A stretch of 64,000 nt of DNA, taken from positions 124,001 to 188,000 of the forward strand of contig NC_008278.1 in the NCBI RefSeq assembly GCF_000058485.1. Direction: 5' to 3'. The stretch's first letter is position 1. Each line of letters opens with the position of its first letter. Below are positions 40,784-53,988 of the stretch, in pieces. A program made the translations under genes and the position numbers. Source of the stretch: Frankia alni ACN14a (GTDB taxonomy: Bacteria; Actinomycetota; Actinomycetes; Frankiales; Frankiaceae). The notes under the pieces were generated by a model. It was not told where the DNA came from. It did not search any database and saw only the letters and a program-made list of their open reading frames with translations.

Positions 40784-42976
40784 TCAGCGGGGGGATTGGC
40801 TGCGCCGGGCATTCAGCGCGGCCACCGTCGGGACGAGATCGCCGATGGTGGTGAAGTCGGTCGCGACGAACGTCGGGGTCAGGCCAGCCCGTTCACAGCG
40901 GCGCAGGTGGGCGAGCAGGGCGGGTTCCCGGTTCACCGAGTCGGCGTAGGTCCGGCCCGGATCGTCGCCCTCCACCCAGTGGTTGACGAGGAGCATCGGC
41001 GCGGTGCGAGAACCACGCCCGACGCGGCAGGTGAACCCCGCCGGGGAGGGCACGTCGAACGGCGTGTCCGCCCCGTACCGGAAGAACCGCCGATACCAGG
41101 TCTTCGGCACGTCGGCGTTCTCCGCGAAGACCACCAGCCGGCGGTCGGTCGCGACCAGGTGCCCCAGCGTCGGCCAGCGCCCGTGCGGGTCCGCGGGGGG
41201 CGTCACGATCCGGTGCAGCAGCCCGACCCGGCGGAAGGCGGCGATCACCTCCCCGGGTGGCACCGAGTCCTGCAGGATCAGCGTCACGACCTCGGACGGG
41301 TTGCGTGCCAGCCAGTCGTCGACCGAGCGCAGGGCGTCCTCGAGGTTCACCGAGCCGAACTGGCACACGCTGTGACACAGCCACAGGCCGGGCCGGGCCG
41401 AGCGGGCCCCCCGGGCCAGCGGCGCCAGCGCGTCGCGTTCCCGCGGGCGCAGGCCCGCCAGGAAGGTCTCCACCTGCGTCGGCGTCGTCCAGTGCTGCAC
41501 GTCGAGCAGCAGCGCCCGCACGCCGGTGTCGAGCTGGCCGACGAGGTCCGGATCCTGCGTCGCACCGACGAAGTCGGCGGCGCTGGAGGCCATGGCGTTG
41601 TGGCTGGCGGCGTAGACCGCCTCGTCGTAGCGCAGCCCGCACAGCCCCCGGCCACCGTTGCAGCTCGCCGCCTCCCCGCCGAACCGCGCCGGTGTCACCA
41701 GCCACGAGCAGCTCAGCAGCACCGCCGCGGACGCCGCCATGACCACCGACCGGCGCCGGGTGAACGGCCGGCGCCGGCGCCGCACGAACAGGCCGACGAG
41801 ACCGAGCAGGCACCCCGCCAGCGCCACTCCCGCGGCCACCTGGCTCCACACCGTGCGGATGCTGCCGATCATGTTTGCCTGCAGGTCGTGCAGCAGATCC
41901 CGCGCCCGCAGAGGCAGCGTCGGGTTGGCGCCGACCACGCCGGCCGTCGGGTCGCCGACCAGGGTGGGCAGCAGCAGGCCGAGCAGCAGCGCGGCGGCCC
42001 CGCCGACCACCATCCCCCCGGCAACCAGCAGGATCGTGTCGCCGCGCCGGCAGCGGGCGCGGCGGGCGGCGAGCAGGACCGCCAGCACGGCCACGGCCGC
42101 GAACAGCGCTCCCACGGTGACCGTGCCGTAGCGGCCCAGGTCGTGCAGCACGTGCAGCAGGCCCACGCCGGCCGACTCGTGCGCACGGGCCAGCGGCGTG
42201 CCCAGGTCGAGCTGGTCGCCGGCCAGCCGCCGGCGCAGGTCGGCCAGCGCCGCCTCGTCGCCCTGGAACAGCAGGGGCCCGACCACGGCAAGCGCGGCCG
42301 GCACCTTCCCCTGTCTCAGCAGGCCGACGACCTGGCCGCCGACCCGGGCCCGCTCGGCGTCGGGGAGCCGGGCCAGCAGCACCGAGCCGATCTGGTCGGC
42401 CTGCTCGCCCGTCAGGTCCATCGTGGGGATTCCGGCGGGTCGGCGTCCCTGTGCCATCTGGTCGAGGCCGCCGACCAGCACCTGCGTGACGGCGGCGACG
42501 TCGTGGGCCTGGAAGGTCGGCGTGCCCGACACCTGCCCGGCCAGGTAGATGGTGGCGAGCTTCGCGATCGCCGCGAACGTCGGGCGCAGGTCGACGCTGA
42601 GCGTCAGCGCCGGGCGCTGGCCGGCGAGATAACCCGAGATCTGGGCGCTGAGGGAGTCCACGGCGCCGCGCACCGCCGCCGCCGGCGCGACCAGCCGCAG
42701 GTTGTCGACGACGACGTCCGGCGGGACGGGCAGCCCGGCGAGCAGGTCCCGGGTGACGCCGGCCAGCGCCGGGTCGGCCAGCACCTCGTCGTAGAGCCGG
42801 CGGTAGAGGTCGGTCTCGTCGACGGCCTGCCGGTAGTAGGCGGCGCGCTGGACGGTGAGGTTCGTCGTCAGCGCCACGACCGCCACCGGCCAGCACACCA
42901 TCGCCACGGCCAGCGCCAGGGCTGTCCACGCCCGCACGCGCCGCACGGCTGCGGCGGAGACGTCGAGGCGGCGCAC
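40784..42976 (-). CDS. Large membrane protein with C-terminal phosphatidylinositol-phospholipase-C-like domain
   Basis: A 730-residue protein. Helix 1 (about 17-37) leads into an extracytoplasmic 240-residue domain (YRRLYDEVLADPALAGVTRD, LRPTFAAIAKLATIYLAGQV), then four more helices up to residue 420. The C-terminal 300 residues look like a PLC X domain: AVYAASHNAMASS, then LDTGVRALLLDVQHW with the two conserved His, and later LWLCHSVCQFGSVNLED, LARNPSEVVTLILQDSVPPG. The domain is outside the membrane. Similar actinobacterial proteins are uncharacterised. Enzyme activity is inferred. Confidence 0.7.
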   Translation of the reverse strand: MRRLDVSAAAVRRVRAWTALALAVAMVCWPVAVVALTTNLTVQRAAYYRQAVDETDLYRRLYDEVLADPALAGVTRDLLAGLPVPPDVVVDNLRLVAPAAAVRGAVDSLSAQISGYLAGQRPALTLSVDLRPTFAAIAKLATIYLAGQVSGTPTFQAHDVAAVTQVLVGGLDQMAQGRRPAGIPTMDLTGEQADQIGSVLLARLPDAERARVGGQVVGLLRQGKVPAALAVVGPLLFQGDEAALADLRRRLAGDQLDLGTPLARAHESAGVGLLHVLHDLGRYGTVTVGALFAAVAVLAVLLAARRARCRRGDTILLVAGGMVVGGAAALLLGLLLPTLVGDPTAGVVGANPTLPLRARDLLHDLQANMIGSIRTVWSQVAAGVALAGCLLGLVGLFVRRRRRPFTRRRSVVMAASAAVLLSCSWLVTPARFGGEAASCNGGRGLCGLRYDEAVYAASHNAMASSAADFVGATQDPDLVGQLDTGVRALLLDVQHWTTPTQVETFLAGLRPRERDALAPLARGARSARPGLWLCHSVCQFGSVNLEDALRSVDDWLARNPSEVVTLILQDSVPPGEVIAAFRRVGLLHRIVTPPADPHGRWPTLGHLVATDRRLVVFAENADVPKTWYRRFFRYGADTPFDVPSPAGFTCRVGRGSRTAPMLLVNHWVEGDDPGRTYADSVNREPALLAHLRRCERAGLTPTFVATDFTTIGDLVPTVAALNARRSQSPR

Positions 42977-43088
42977 CGTGGGGACATGCCCGGTCGGGAT
43001 GGCCCCGATGCCGCCACGGCACCGGGGTCACACTTTCCCCTGATCGGTGGGCCGCCCGGTGGCGGGCGGTGACCTACCGCTCGACGGC

Positions 43089-43523
43089 CTACCGCTCGAC
43101 CTGGGTCTTCAGGTCATACAGGGCGGACTCGACCAGCTTGTCCTCCGCCTTGCGGCGCAGCAGGCCGGGGATCGGCACCTTCAGCTCGACCGTCAGGTCG
43201 TAGGTCACCTCGGTGCTGCCGTCGCCGAGATCGGTCAGCGTGTAGCTGCCGTCCAGCGTGCGCACCCGGTCCGACTCGAGCATCGTCCAGGTGACGGAGT
43301 TCGGACCGACCCAGTCGTAGACGAGGGCGTAGTCCTCCTTGCCGAAGGTCGTCTTCGCCTGGAAACGGGCCTTCGCCGGCAGGCCGGCCGGCGTGGTCTC
43401 GATGACCTCCGCGGACTTCACCGGCTCCGACCAGTCGGGATACCGGCTGATGTCGGCGATGACGGCCAGAATCGCCGCGGGCTGGGCCTTGATGACGATC
43501 GTGGACGAGACGTGATCGGCCAT
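43089..43523 (-). CDS. SRPBCC (polyketide cyclase/dehydrase-like) protein
   Basis: A 144-residue START-like hydrophobic-pocket protein: DHVSSTIVIKAQPAAILAVI, then ISRYPDWSEPVKSAEVIE, YDLTVELKVPIPGLLRRKAE. Such proteins carry lipids or aid cyclisation; here no partner suggests a ligand. The ATG follows GGAGG by ten bases. Monocistronic and downstream of metH. Confidence 0.8.
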   Translation of the reverse strand: MADHVSSTIVIKAQPAAILAVIADISRYPDWSEPVKSAEVIETTPAGLPAKARFQAKTTFGKEDYALVYDWVGPNSVTWTMLESDRVRTLDGSYTLTDLGDGSTEVTYDLTVELKVPIPGLLRRKAEDKLVESALYDLKTQVER

Positions 43524-43640
43524 AATGGCAGGTCCTCCACATATTCCGGGTACGTACTGGATTCGGCGGCGACCAATCGTGGCAGCACTGCCGATCTTTC
43601 CTGACGCGAAACGGAACGTATAAGAACCTGGGCGTATCGT

Positions 43641-43688
43641 AAACATAAAACACCCGAACGTGTGAAAACGCGGTTCGGTCACGGGTGT
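43641..43688 (-). terminator. Rho-independent terminator after metH
   Basis: On the minus strand, arms CGGGTGTT-type at the left (CACCCG at 43651) and its partner at 43682-43688 form a bulged hairpin, followed by TTTTATGTTT. This is a rare T-tract in such GC-rich DNA, about 190 bases after the metH stop. Confidence 0.5.
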
Positions 43689-43873
43689 TCGACCGGTCAC
43701 GCGCGTAAGGGCGGCTCCGCCGACGGCTGCCGCAGCGGCCGCGCCCGACCGTGGATAAACCGCCGCGGATATGCACCCTCGGCCCGGCGATGTCGTTCCG
43801 CCGAGCCGAGGGGCCGATTGTGCGGCCGATTACGGCCGGTCGTCCCTTGGTGTCGTCGCTGTTGTTGCCGTTG

Positions 43874-47566
<3,693 letters not shown>

Positions 47567-47586
47567 GAGACACCTCCCTGTTGTGG

Positions 47587-47648
47587 GAGGCGCCCTTGGT
47601 GACCGGTGCGGGCCGAGCGTGGCGGACCTGGGTCCGTTGCAGCGCCTC
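47587..47648 (-). promoter_or_regulatory. S-adenosylhomocysteine (SAH) riboswitch upstream of metH
   Basis: On the minus strand GAGGCGCTGCAACGG, CGCTCGG and AAGGGCGCCTC occur in the order and spacing of the SAH riboswitch class. The 7-bp outer stem pairs GAGGCGC (47642-47648 side) with GCGCCTC. It lies 20 bases before the metH start. In this class SAH binding turns the gene on, which fits a gene that regenerates methionine. Called from motif recall, not folding software. Confidence 0.7.
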
Positions 47649-47731
47649 TCGACCTGACAACGACGATACCGTGCCGGCGTGATCGCGTGGCGACAGCTTC
47701 CTGCTGCGTGACGCCGAGGAGAGGGAGTGCG

Positions 47732-48211
47732 ATGGGATCGGGCATCGTCGGACGGGCGGGCTACTCCGGGACGCCGCTGGCCCGCAAGCTGGGGGTGAAG
47801 CCGGGACACCGGCTTGTGATCCTCGCCGCGCCGCCCGGGTGGGCGGTGCCGGAGCTGCCCGAGGGCGTCGAGCCGGTGCACATCCCCGATCTGCGCACCG
47901 ACGGCACCGACGGCACCGCCACCGGCGACGGCGGCGACGGCGGGGGCCTGGCGGCGATTGACGTGTGCGTCGCGTTCTGCCGGCGGGAGGTCGACGTCCA
48001 CGCGGCCGTGGCGGCGGTCGCTGAGGCGATCCGGCCCGCGGGCGCCCTGTGGATCGCCTGGCCCCGGCGGGCCGCCGGTCATCGCAGCGACGTGAGCGAG
48101 AACCTCATCCGCGAGGTCGCCCTGCCGCGCGGCCTGGTCGACACCAAGGTCGCCGCGCTCGACGAGAACTGGTCCGGGCTCAAGGTCGTCTGGCGCCGGG
48201 AACACCGCTGA
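47732..48211 (+). CDS. DUF3052 family protein
   Basis: A 159-residue protein from the ATG at 47732, behind [31 protein letters not shown] and [20 protein letters not shown], then [20 protein letters not shown], are the DUF3052 blocks. Function is unknown; it is common in actinobacteria. A Gly/Asp-rich [16 protein letters not shown] repeat is inserted near residue 60. It is divergent from metH, with the two starts 165 bases apart. Confidence 0.85.
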   Translation: MGSGIVGRAGYSGTPLARKLGVKPGHRLVILAAPPGWAVPELPEGVEPVHIPDLRTDGTDGTATGDGGDGGGLAAIDVCVAFCRREVDVHAAVAAVAEAIRPAGALWIAWPRRAAGHRSDVSENLIREVALPRGLVDTKVAALDENWSGLKVVWRREHR

Positions 48212-48319
48212 CCGGCCATGCCGGCCGCCCCGACAGGTCAGGCCGCCCCGCGGATCAGGTTCCCCGTGGATCAGGTCGCCGTGGATCAGATCGCCGTGAA
48301 GGTCGGTCCGCGCTGCTGG

Positions 48320-49051
48320 TCAGGCCGCTCCGTCCGCGCTGACGCCCGCGAGATGGGTCGCGGTGTTGAACTCGGCGAGGGTGAGCTGATCGCCGTCGCG
48401 GGTGAAGCGGGTGATCCCGGCGTTGCGGATGCCGCCCTCGGCGGCGATCCGGCCCAGCTCGTCGTAGGACAGCCCCTCGACGAGCTGGCGCAGCATGACC
48501 ACGACGGCGTCGTGCGCGACGATGAGGACCCGCCGGTCGGCGTGGTCGTGGTGCAGGTCGGTCAGCAGCGCGCCCAGCCGGCGGGCGATGTCGGGGAAGT
48601 TCTCCCCGCCCGGCGGCCGGTAGTCCCACTGCCCGGACGCGCGCCGACGCTCGGCCTCCGCGGGGAAGCGGGCGTCGATCGCGGCCCTCGTCATCAGCTC
48701 GAACCGGCCCATCAGCCGGTCCACCAGTCGGTCGTCGATCACCGGCTCGGGCAGCGCCAGGCCCCCGCGGGCCGCCGCCTCGGCGGCGATCTCATAGGTG
48801 CGGCGGGCGCGCAGGTAGGGCGAACAGACGACGACCTCGGGCGGCCGGATGATCGGCGGCTCGGCGGCCAGCGCCCGGCCGAGCGCGGCGGCCTGCGCGC
48901 GTCCCAGCGGCGTCAGCTCGACGTCGGCGTCCCGCCCCGACACGCCCGCGTCGAGCCGACCCGCCGCCCGCGCCGCCGGGAACGCGACGTTCGCGACGCT
49001 CTGCCCGTGCCGGACCGCCGTCAGTTCGGCGACCAGACCCCCCACGCTCAC
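48320..49051 (-). CDS. Histidine phosphatase superfamily protein
   Basis: A 243-residue phosphoglycerate-mutase-type phosphatase. The RHG motif is TAVRHGQSVANVAF; ELTPLGRAQAAALGRAL and VVVCSPYLRARRTYEIAAEA are conserved, and the second His lies in VLIVAHDAVVVMLRQLV. The substrate is unknown. The TetR gene lies seven bases upstream on the same strand, so they may be co-transcribed. Confidence 0.9.
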   Translation of the reverse strand: MSVGGLVAELTAVRHGQSVANVAFPAARAAGRLDAGVSGRDADVELTPLGRAQAAALGRALAAEPPIIRPPEVVVCSPYLRARRTYEIAAEAAARGGLALPEPVIDDRLVDRLMGRFELMTRAAIDARFPAEAERRRASGQWDYRPPGGENFPDIARRLGALLTDLHHDHADRRVLIVAHDAVVVMLRQLVEGLSYDELGRIAAEGGIRNAGITRFTRDGDQLTLAEFNTATHLAGVSADGAA

Positions 49052-49058
49052 CCCCCGT

Positions 49059-49670
49059 TCAGGCGGCCGGCACGGCCGGGGTGGCCGCGGTGGCCGGCGG
49101 GCGGAAGGCGTCGAGGATGAGGCGGGTGAACCGCAGCCGGCTGTCGATGTCCTGCTGACCGGTCTCGACCAGGCGCTGGGCGCAGCCGCTCATCATCGTG
49201 CGCAGGTCGGCGGGGGTGACGTCGAGGCGCACCGCGCCGGCCCGCTGCGCGCGGACGACCACCCGGTCGACGAGGGTCGTGATGCGATCGATCTGGATCT
49301 CCGCGCTGGCCAGGGTCCGCAACCGCATCACGTCCTGGACCAGCCGGTTCGCGACGAGCCGGTCGAACCAGCTCGTGATCAGCATCTCGAAGCCGGTCGC
49401 CGGGTCGGGGTCGTGCAGCGCGGTCGTGGCGATCGTGTCGAACCACTGGAGCTGGCGTTCGACGACGGCGGTCAGCAGCTCGTCGCGGCTGGGAAAGTTG
49501 CGGTAGACGGTCGCCTTGCCGACGCCGGCGCGGGCGGCCACGTCCGGCACGGTCGCCGACAACCCGAGCTCCGAGAACACCTCGACCGCGGCCCGGACGA
49601 CCCGCTCATGGTTACGCCGCGCGTCCGACCTGCGCATCTCGGACGTCGTCACGGGAACATTGGAGCACAT
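49059..49670 (-). CDS. TetR family regulator, probable repressor of the MFS exporter
   Basis: 203 residues with an N-terminal HTH (NHERVVRAAVEVFSELGLSA, then VPDVAARAGVGKATVYRNF). A ligand-binding helical domain follows (WFDRLVANRLVQDVMRLRTL). The TetR gene lies 88 bases downstream of the MFS gene on the same strand. The composite palindrome upstream of the MFS gene is its likely operator. The inducer is unknown. Confidence 0.88.
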   Translation of the reverse strand: MCSNVPVTTSEMRRSDARRNHERVVRAAVEVFSELGLSATVPDVAARAGVGKATVYRNFPSRDELLTAVVERQLQWFDTIATTALHDPDPATGFEMLITSWFDRLVANRLVQDVMRLRTLASAEIQIDRITTLVDRVVVRAQRAGAVRLDVTPADLRTMMSGCAQRLVETGQQDIDSRLRFTRLILDAFRPPATAATPAVPAA

Positions 49671-49758
49671 CAGGCCGCTGCGGGCCCGGCCGCGGGAAGC
49701 GGTCGGGCCCGGACGGGTAGCCGTGAAGGGCTCGTGGTCGGCCGGCGATGGGAGGCGG

Positions 49759-51267
49759 TCAGCCGCCGGAGGCGGCGGGTGCGACGGCGTTGGCGCGGGC
49801 CGCGTCGACGGCTGTGGCGCCCTGGGCGGGGATCGTCGCGACCCGCGGGGTGGCGGCGACCTCGGTGGGCTGTGCCTCGTGCCGGCCGTGACGCAGGCCG
49901 GGCAGGGTGAGCGCGGCGAGGCCGGCGACGAGGGCGACGACCGCCGAGACCACGAACGCCGTCTGGTAGGCGTCGGAGGTCGGCAGCCCGGTGGCGTCCG
50001 CCTGGGAGACGAGGATGCTGGCGCAGATCTGTGAGCCCAGCGACGCGCCCACTGAGCGCAGCAGGGTGTTCACCCCGGTGGCCTCACCGGTCTTCGCGGC
50101 GGGGACGGCGTCGACGATGAGGTTCGGGATGGCCGCGAACACCATCCCGATCCCGCCGAACAGGACTATGCACTCCACGATCAGCGCGCCCTGCGAACCG
50201 GGGACGCCGGCGAGCAGGACCAGCCCGACCGTGGCGAGCAGGCTGCCGGTGAACAGCGCCGCGCGGCCGCCGAAGCGCCGGCTGATGACCGTGGCCAGCG
50301 GGCCGGTGACCAGCATCATCAGTGCGCCGGGCACCATCAGCAGGCCGGCGGTCGTGGCGCTCGCGCCGAAGCCGTAGCCGCTGGCCTTCGGGGTCTGGGC
50401 CAGCTGGGGGATGAGCAGGAAGGCGCCGAACATCCCGAACCCGACCAGCAGGGTCGAGACGTTGGTGGTGAGCACCGAGCGCCGGGCGAGGATGGCCACG
50501 TCGATGAGCGGCTCGGCCTGGCGCCGTTCGAAGGCGAGCAGCCCGGCGAGCACGACGATGCCACCGATGATCATGCCGAGGGTCGTCGGGCTCGTCCAAC
50601 CCCAGCTCTTGCCCTGGCTGATGGCCAGCAGCGGCAGCGCGAGGCCGACGCTGAGCAGCAGCGTGCCGACGACGTCGATGCGGCCGGGGACACGGGTGGG
50701 CGACTCGGGGATCAGCAGCTGGGAACCGACGGCGGCCAGAGCGGCCATCGCCGCGCCGCTCCAGAAGATCCAGTGGTAGGTGGCGTGGTCGACGAACAGC
50801 CCGCCGAGCACCAGGCCGAGCCCGCCGCCGAGCCCGGTGACCGCGGAGATCAGCCCGATCGACACCGAACGCTTCTCCACCGGGAACTCGTCGCGGATGA
50901 TGCCGAAGCACAACGGGAAGATGCCGCCGCCGGCGCCCTGCAGGATCCGCCCGACGATCACCAGCGGAAGCTGGGCCGCCAGCGCCGCGACGACCCCGCC
51001 GAGCGCGAAGATCGCCAGAGACATCACCAACATCCGCCGTTTGCCGAACATGTCGCCGAGCCGGCCGATGATCGGCGTGAGCACCGCCGCGGCCACCAGG
51101 TAGCCGCTCATCGTCCAGGTGACGTTGCTGACGGAGGAGTCGAGCTCGCGGGCCATGTCCGGGATCGCCGGGGCCACGGTCGTCTGCGCCAGGGCGAACG
51201 ACATCGCGGCCAGCAGGAGGACGGTCAGGGTGCGCCCGGGCTTCGGGCGCGGTTCAACCACGCTCAT
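49759..51267 (-). CDS. MFS drug efflux transporter, DHA2 (14-helix) family
   Basis: A 502-residue major facilitator with motif A at GRLGDMFGKRRMLV and motif C-like GLGGGLGLVLGGLF. About 14 helices and long length place it with drug:H+ antiporters such as EmrB/QacA. The C-terminal Ala-rich tail is cytoplasmic. A composite palindrome 70-110 bases upstream and an adjacent TetR gene indicate inducible control. Confidence 0.92.
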   Translation of the reverse strand: MSVVEPRPKPGRTLTVLLLAAMSFALAQTTVAPAIPDMARELDSSVSNVTWTMSGYLVAAAVLTPIIGRLGDMFGKRRMLVMSLAIFALGGVVAALAAQLPLVIVGRILQGAGGGIFPLCFGIIRDEFPVEKRSVSIGLISAVTGLGGGLGLVLGGLFVDHATYHWIFWSGAAMAALAAVGSQLLIPESPTRVPGRIDVVGTLLLSVGLALPLLAISQGKSWGWTSPTTLGMIIGGIVVLAGLLAFERRQAEPLIDVAILARRSVLTTNVSTLLVGFGMFGAFLLIPQLAQTPKASGYGFGASATTAGLLMVPGALMMLVTGPLATVISRRFGGRAALFTGSLLATVGLVLLAGVPGSQGALIVECIVLFGGIGMVFAAIPNLIVDAVPAAKTGEATGVNTLLRSVGASLGSQICASILVSQADATGLPTSDAYQTAFVVSAVVALVAGLAALTLPGLRHGRHEAQPTEVAATPRVATIPAQGATAVDAARANAVAPAASGG

Positions 51268-51336
51268 GGTGCTCCTTGGGTGCTCCGCATGCGGGTCCGG
51301 TGCGTCGACGTCACCGGCGGAAGGGAGGCGGGAAAC

Positions 51337-51377
51337 GGACTCGCCGAGTCCACATACTACGTGGACTCACCGGGTCC
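51337..51377. promoter_or_regulatory. Composite palindromic operator upstream of the MFS gene
   Basis: A 41-bp imperfect palindrome. Its core is GAGTCCAC, seven bases, GTGGACTC, perfectly complementary, and each side adds a GGACTC/GGGTCC flank so the 17-base arms agree at 14 positions. It sits upstream of the MFS start. It should bind two TetR dimers. Confidence 0.65.
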
Positions 51378-51623
51378 GTTTCGCGGTGCGACGCACCGAG
51401 CCCCATAACGTCGGTCACAAAGTCCCGCCACCATTGGGACCCGGACCCGGACCCGGATGTGGAGGTGGGTCGGGCTCGCGTCCGACGGCGCGCGTGGCGC
51501 GGTTCCGCGGAACACCAAGATCGTCATGGCTGGACCTGGACTGCTGGACCTGGACTGAGGGGGCGGTTGTGGCCCGGGACCCCAGCCGGCCGCCCGGTGC
51601 GGATCAGCCGAGAAGCCCGGGGC

Positions 51624-53348
51624 TCAGCGCGACCAGTCGCTGACGGCTTCCAGGTGGCGCCGCATCCGGTGCCGGGCGAGCCCGCGGTCGCCGGCGATGA
51701 TGGCGTCGATGATCGCCCGGTGCGCGGTCCGGGCCTCGCGCACGGCCTGACCGCACCCGCCGGCCGCCGCCTCGCCGTCGCCGATCGCGGGGGCGGGGCG
51801 GGAACCGTCGACGTGCCGCCGCCAGATCGCCGTGAGCACCCGGACAAACGACGCCAGCGCCTCGTTGCCGGTCAGGCGGGCCAGCTCCATGTGCAGGTGG
51901 TGCCCGGCGTCGGCGGGGCCGCCGGGCACCTCGCAGGCGTCGGCGACGAGCAGCTCCTCGAGCCGGGCGGTGAGCTCGGGCCCGCGGCGTTCGATGAGGA
52001 CGTCGACGCAGCTCAGCTCCAGCGCGTCGCGCACGATCCGCAGGTCGTCGACGCTGGCCTGGCTGTACTCCAGGTACAGCGCGGTCGCCTCGACGGTCGC
52101 CGCCGGGTCGGGCTCGGTGACGACCAGGCCGCCACCGGGACCGCGACGCATCTGCGCCACCGAGTGGTATTCGAGCAGCCGGACGGCCTCGCGCAGCACC
52201 GCCCGGCTTACCCCGTAACGGGCCAGCAGGTCGCTCTCCGAGCCGATGACCACCCCCACGGGAATGCCGTCGCGGGCCACGTCGTCGCGGATGCGCCCCG
52301 CGACCGTCTCGGCGAGCTTGCCCGCCGGCATCGTCCCGCCCGGACCCGGACCCGATCCCAGGCCCGGTTCGCCGGGTCGGATCCGCCGCCCCCCCGCCCG
52401 CACGCTCGCCCCGCCCTCACCAGCCGCCCCGCCCTCGCCGGTGGCAGTGCCTTCAGGCGCGCCTGTACCTCCTTGCGTCGCCACGCGTCCGTTTGCCGCC
52501 GTGTCTCGGTTCGTGGCCGTGTCTCGGTTCGTGGCCGTGCCCTCGGACCCGGCCCGGTCGGGACCGTCGGCGGCGATCGGGGTGGTCATCCACTCGTACA
52601 TGGCCTCCAGGTGCACCGCCGCGAGGTGCTGGGCGCGGGCGGCATCGCCGCCGATCACGGCCTCGGCGATCGCGGCGTGGTTGCGGTGCACCTCCTCGGC
52701 GACCTGGGCGCGCCGCGCCGGTGAGGCGCTGCTGCGGGTCGTGGCGTACTGGTGGGCGGCGTAGCGGAAGGTCAGCGAGTTGAGCACGTCGACGAACAGC
52801 ACCAGCACCGGGTTGCCGGTGGCCGCCGCGATCGCGTGGTGCAGCTGGTGGTGGGAGCCGAACTCGGTCGGGTCCGCCGTCTCCCGCCGGGCGATGATCT
52901 CCCGCAGGGTGCGGATGCCGTCCTCGGTGATCCGCGCCGGCGCGAGGGAGGCGGCCAGCGACTCGATGATGAACCGCGCCCGCAGGATCGACTCGATGGT
53001 GACACCGACGTACTCCAGGTAGACGCCGAGCGCGGTCGTCACCGCCACCTCGTCCGGCGCGCGGACGATGAGCCCGCCGGACGGCCCCCGGCGCATCGTC
53101 GCCACCTGGTGGTGCTCGACGATCCGCACGGCCTCCCGGAACACCGCCCGACTCACCTTGTAACGCTCGATCAGCGTCGGCTCGGAGCCGATGACCGTGC
53201 CGACCGGCCAGCCCGCGCGGACGATGTCGTCCTCGATCCGCCAGGCGACCTGCGCGGCGAGCTTGCCACGGGCGTCGCCTCGCGGGGGATGCCGGACACT
53301 GATGGCCGGGCCGCGCGCCGACTCCACGAGCCTGTCCGTGGAGGGCAT
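51624..53348 (-). CDS. Tandem double FadR/GntR-type regulator
   Basis: From the ATG after GGGAGGAGG it has 574 residues, twice the usual 240. Unit 1 (about 25-265): winged HTH GTVIGSEPTLIERYKVSRAV, then an FCD effector domain with LREIIARRETADPTEFGSHH and HLAAVHLEAMYEWM. A Gly/Thr-rich linker of about 90 residues follows, holding TATNRDTATNRDTAANGR repeats. Unit 2 (about 345-574) repeats the plan: GVVIGSESDLLARYGVSRAV, AGHHLHMELARLTGN, RHRMRRHLEAVSDWSR. Both units keep FCD metal His residues. Targets unknown. Confidence 0.88.
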   Translation of the reverse strand: MPSTDRLVESARGPAISVRHPPRGDARGKLAAQVAWRIEDDIVRAGWPVGTVIGSEPTLIERYKVSRAVFREAVRIVEHHQVATMRRGPSGGLIVRAPDEVAVTTALGVYLEYVGVTIESILRARFIIESLAASLAPARITEDGIRTLREIIARRETADPTEFGSHHQLHHAIAAATGNPVLVLFVDVLNSLTFRYAAHQYATTRSSASPARRAQVAEEVHRNHAAIAEAVIGGDAARAQHLAAVHLEAMYEWMTTPIAADGPDRAGSEGTATNRDTATNRDTAANGRVATQGGTGAPEGTATGEGGAAGEGGASVRAGGRRIRPGEPGLGSGPGPGGTMPAGKLAETVAGRIRDDVARDGIPVGVVIGSESDLLARYGVSRAVLREAVRLLEYHSVAQMRRGPGGGLVVTEPDPAATVEATALYLEYSQASVDDLRIVRDALELSCVDVLIERRGPELTARLEELLVADACEVPGGPADAGHHLHMELARLTGNEALASFVRVLTAIWRRHVDGSRPAPAIGDGEAAAGGCGQAVREARTAHRAIIDAIIAGDRGLARHRMRRHLEAVSDWSR

Positions 53349-53988
53349 CGCCGTCGGCCTCCTCCCGGGATGTGGCATGGCGCGACGGGATGGCGCGTTG
53401 CCGAACCGGGCCGGCCCCGGTCCGCAGGGCCGGCGAGCGGAACGGGCATCTCGCCCGGGCTGCCGTCGTACACGCTCGGATGTCCAAGGATATGCGTGCT
53501 GGGACACGCCCGGGAGTGCCCCGCGGAACGGGCCGGCCGCGTTGGGTAGCCCAAACGGGGGTGCCCACGCCCTCGCCTGCGGCCGAGGAACAGGGGATCC
53601 ACCTGCGGCTGGAGAGAGGGACCCGGGGGTCGACGGCCGGCGGCGCTGGATGACCTGCCGCCCGCGAGGGACGGCACTCCATCGCCTCGCCGGGTGGCCT
53701 CCCCGGCGGGGTCATGGCCCGAACGGGCGCCCCGGCGAACCCGTCCGTGTGGTGCCGGCCGGCGCCAGGAGCCGATCGCCCGCGTCCGGCGGCCCTCCGC
53801 CGCGTCCGTCCGACCCGTCGTGTCCGGGTAGCGTCGGGCGAGTGCCTGGGTGCCGGGAGCGTTGGGCAAGAATCCACCGTCCCCACCGGTTCCGCTCCGC
53901 CCGCCGTCGTGTAGCATGACCTCCAGATCCTGACGGACTGCACCTCGCGGGCCGCCGGGACGACAAGTGAAGATCGCTGTAAGAGCAT
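53349..53988. other. Gene-free gap before tRNA-Asp
   Basis: About 640 bases, upstream of the double FadR gene and of the tRNA pair. It contains TGTCC (53481) and GGACA (53502) separated by 16 bases, a possible inverted half-site pair near the FadR-type promoter. A TAGCAT near 53910 is a candidate -10 for the tRNA genes. ORFs here are Arg/Pro-rich shadows. Confidence 0.4.
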
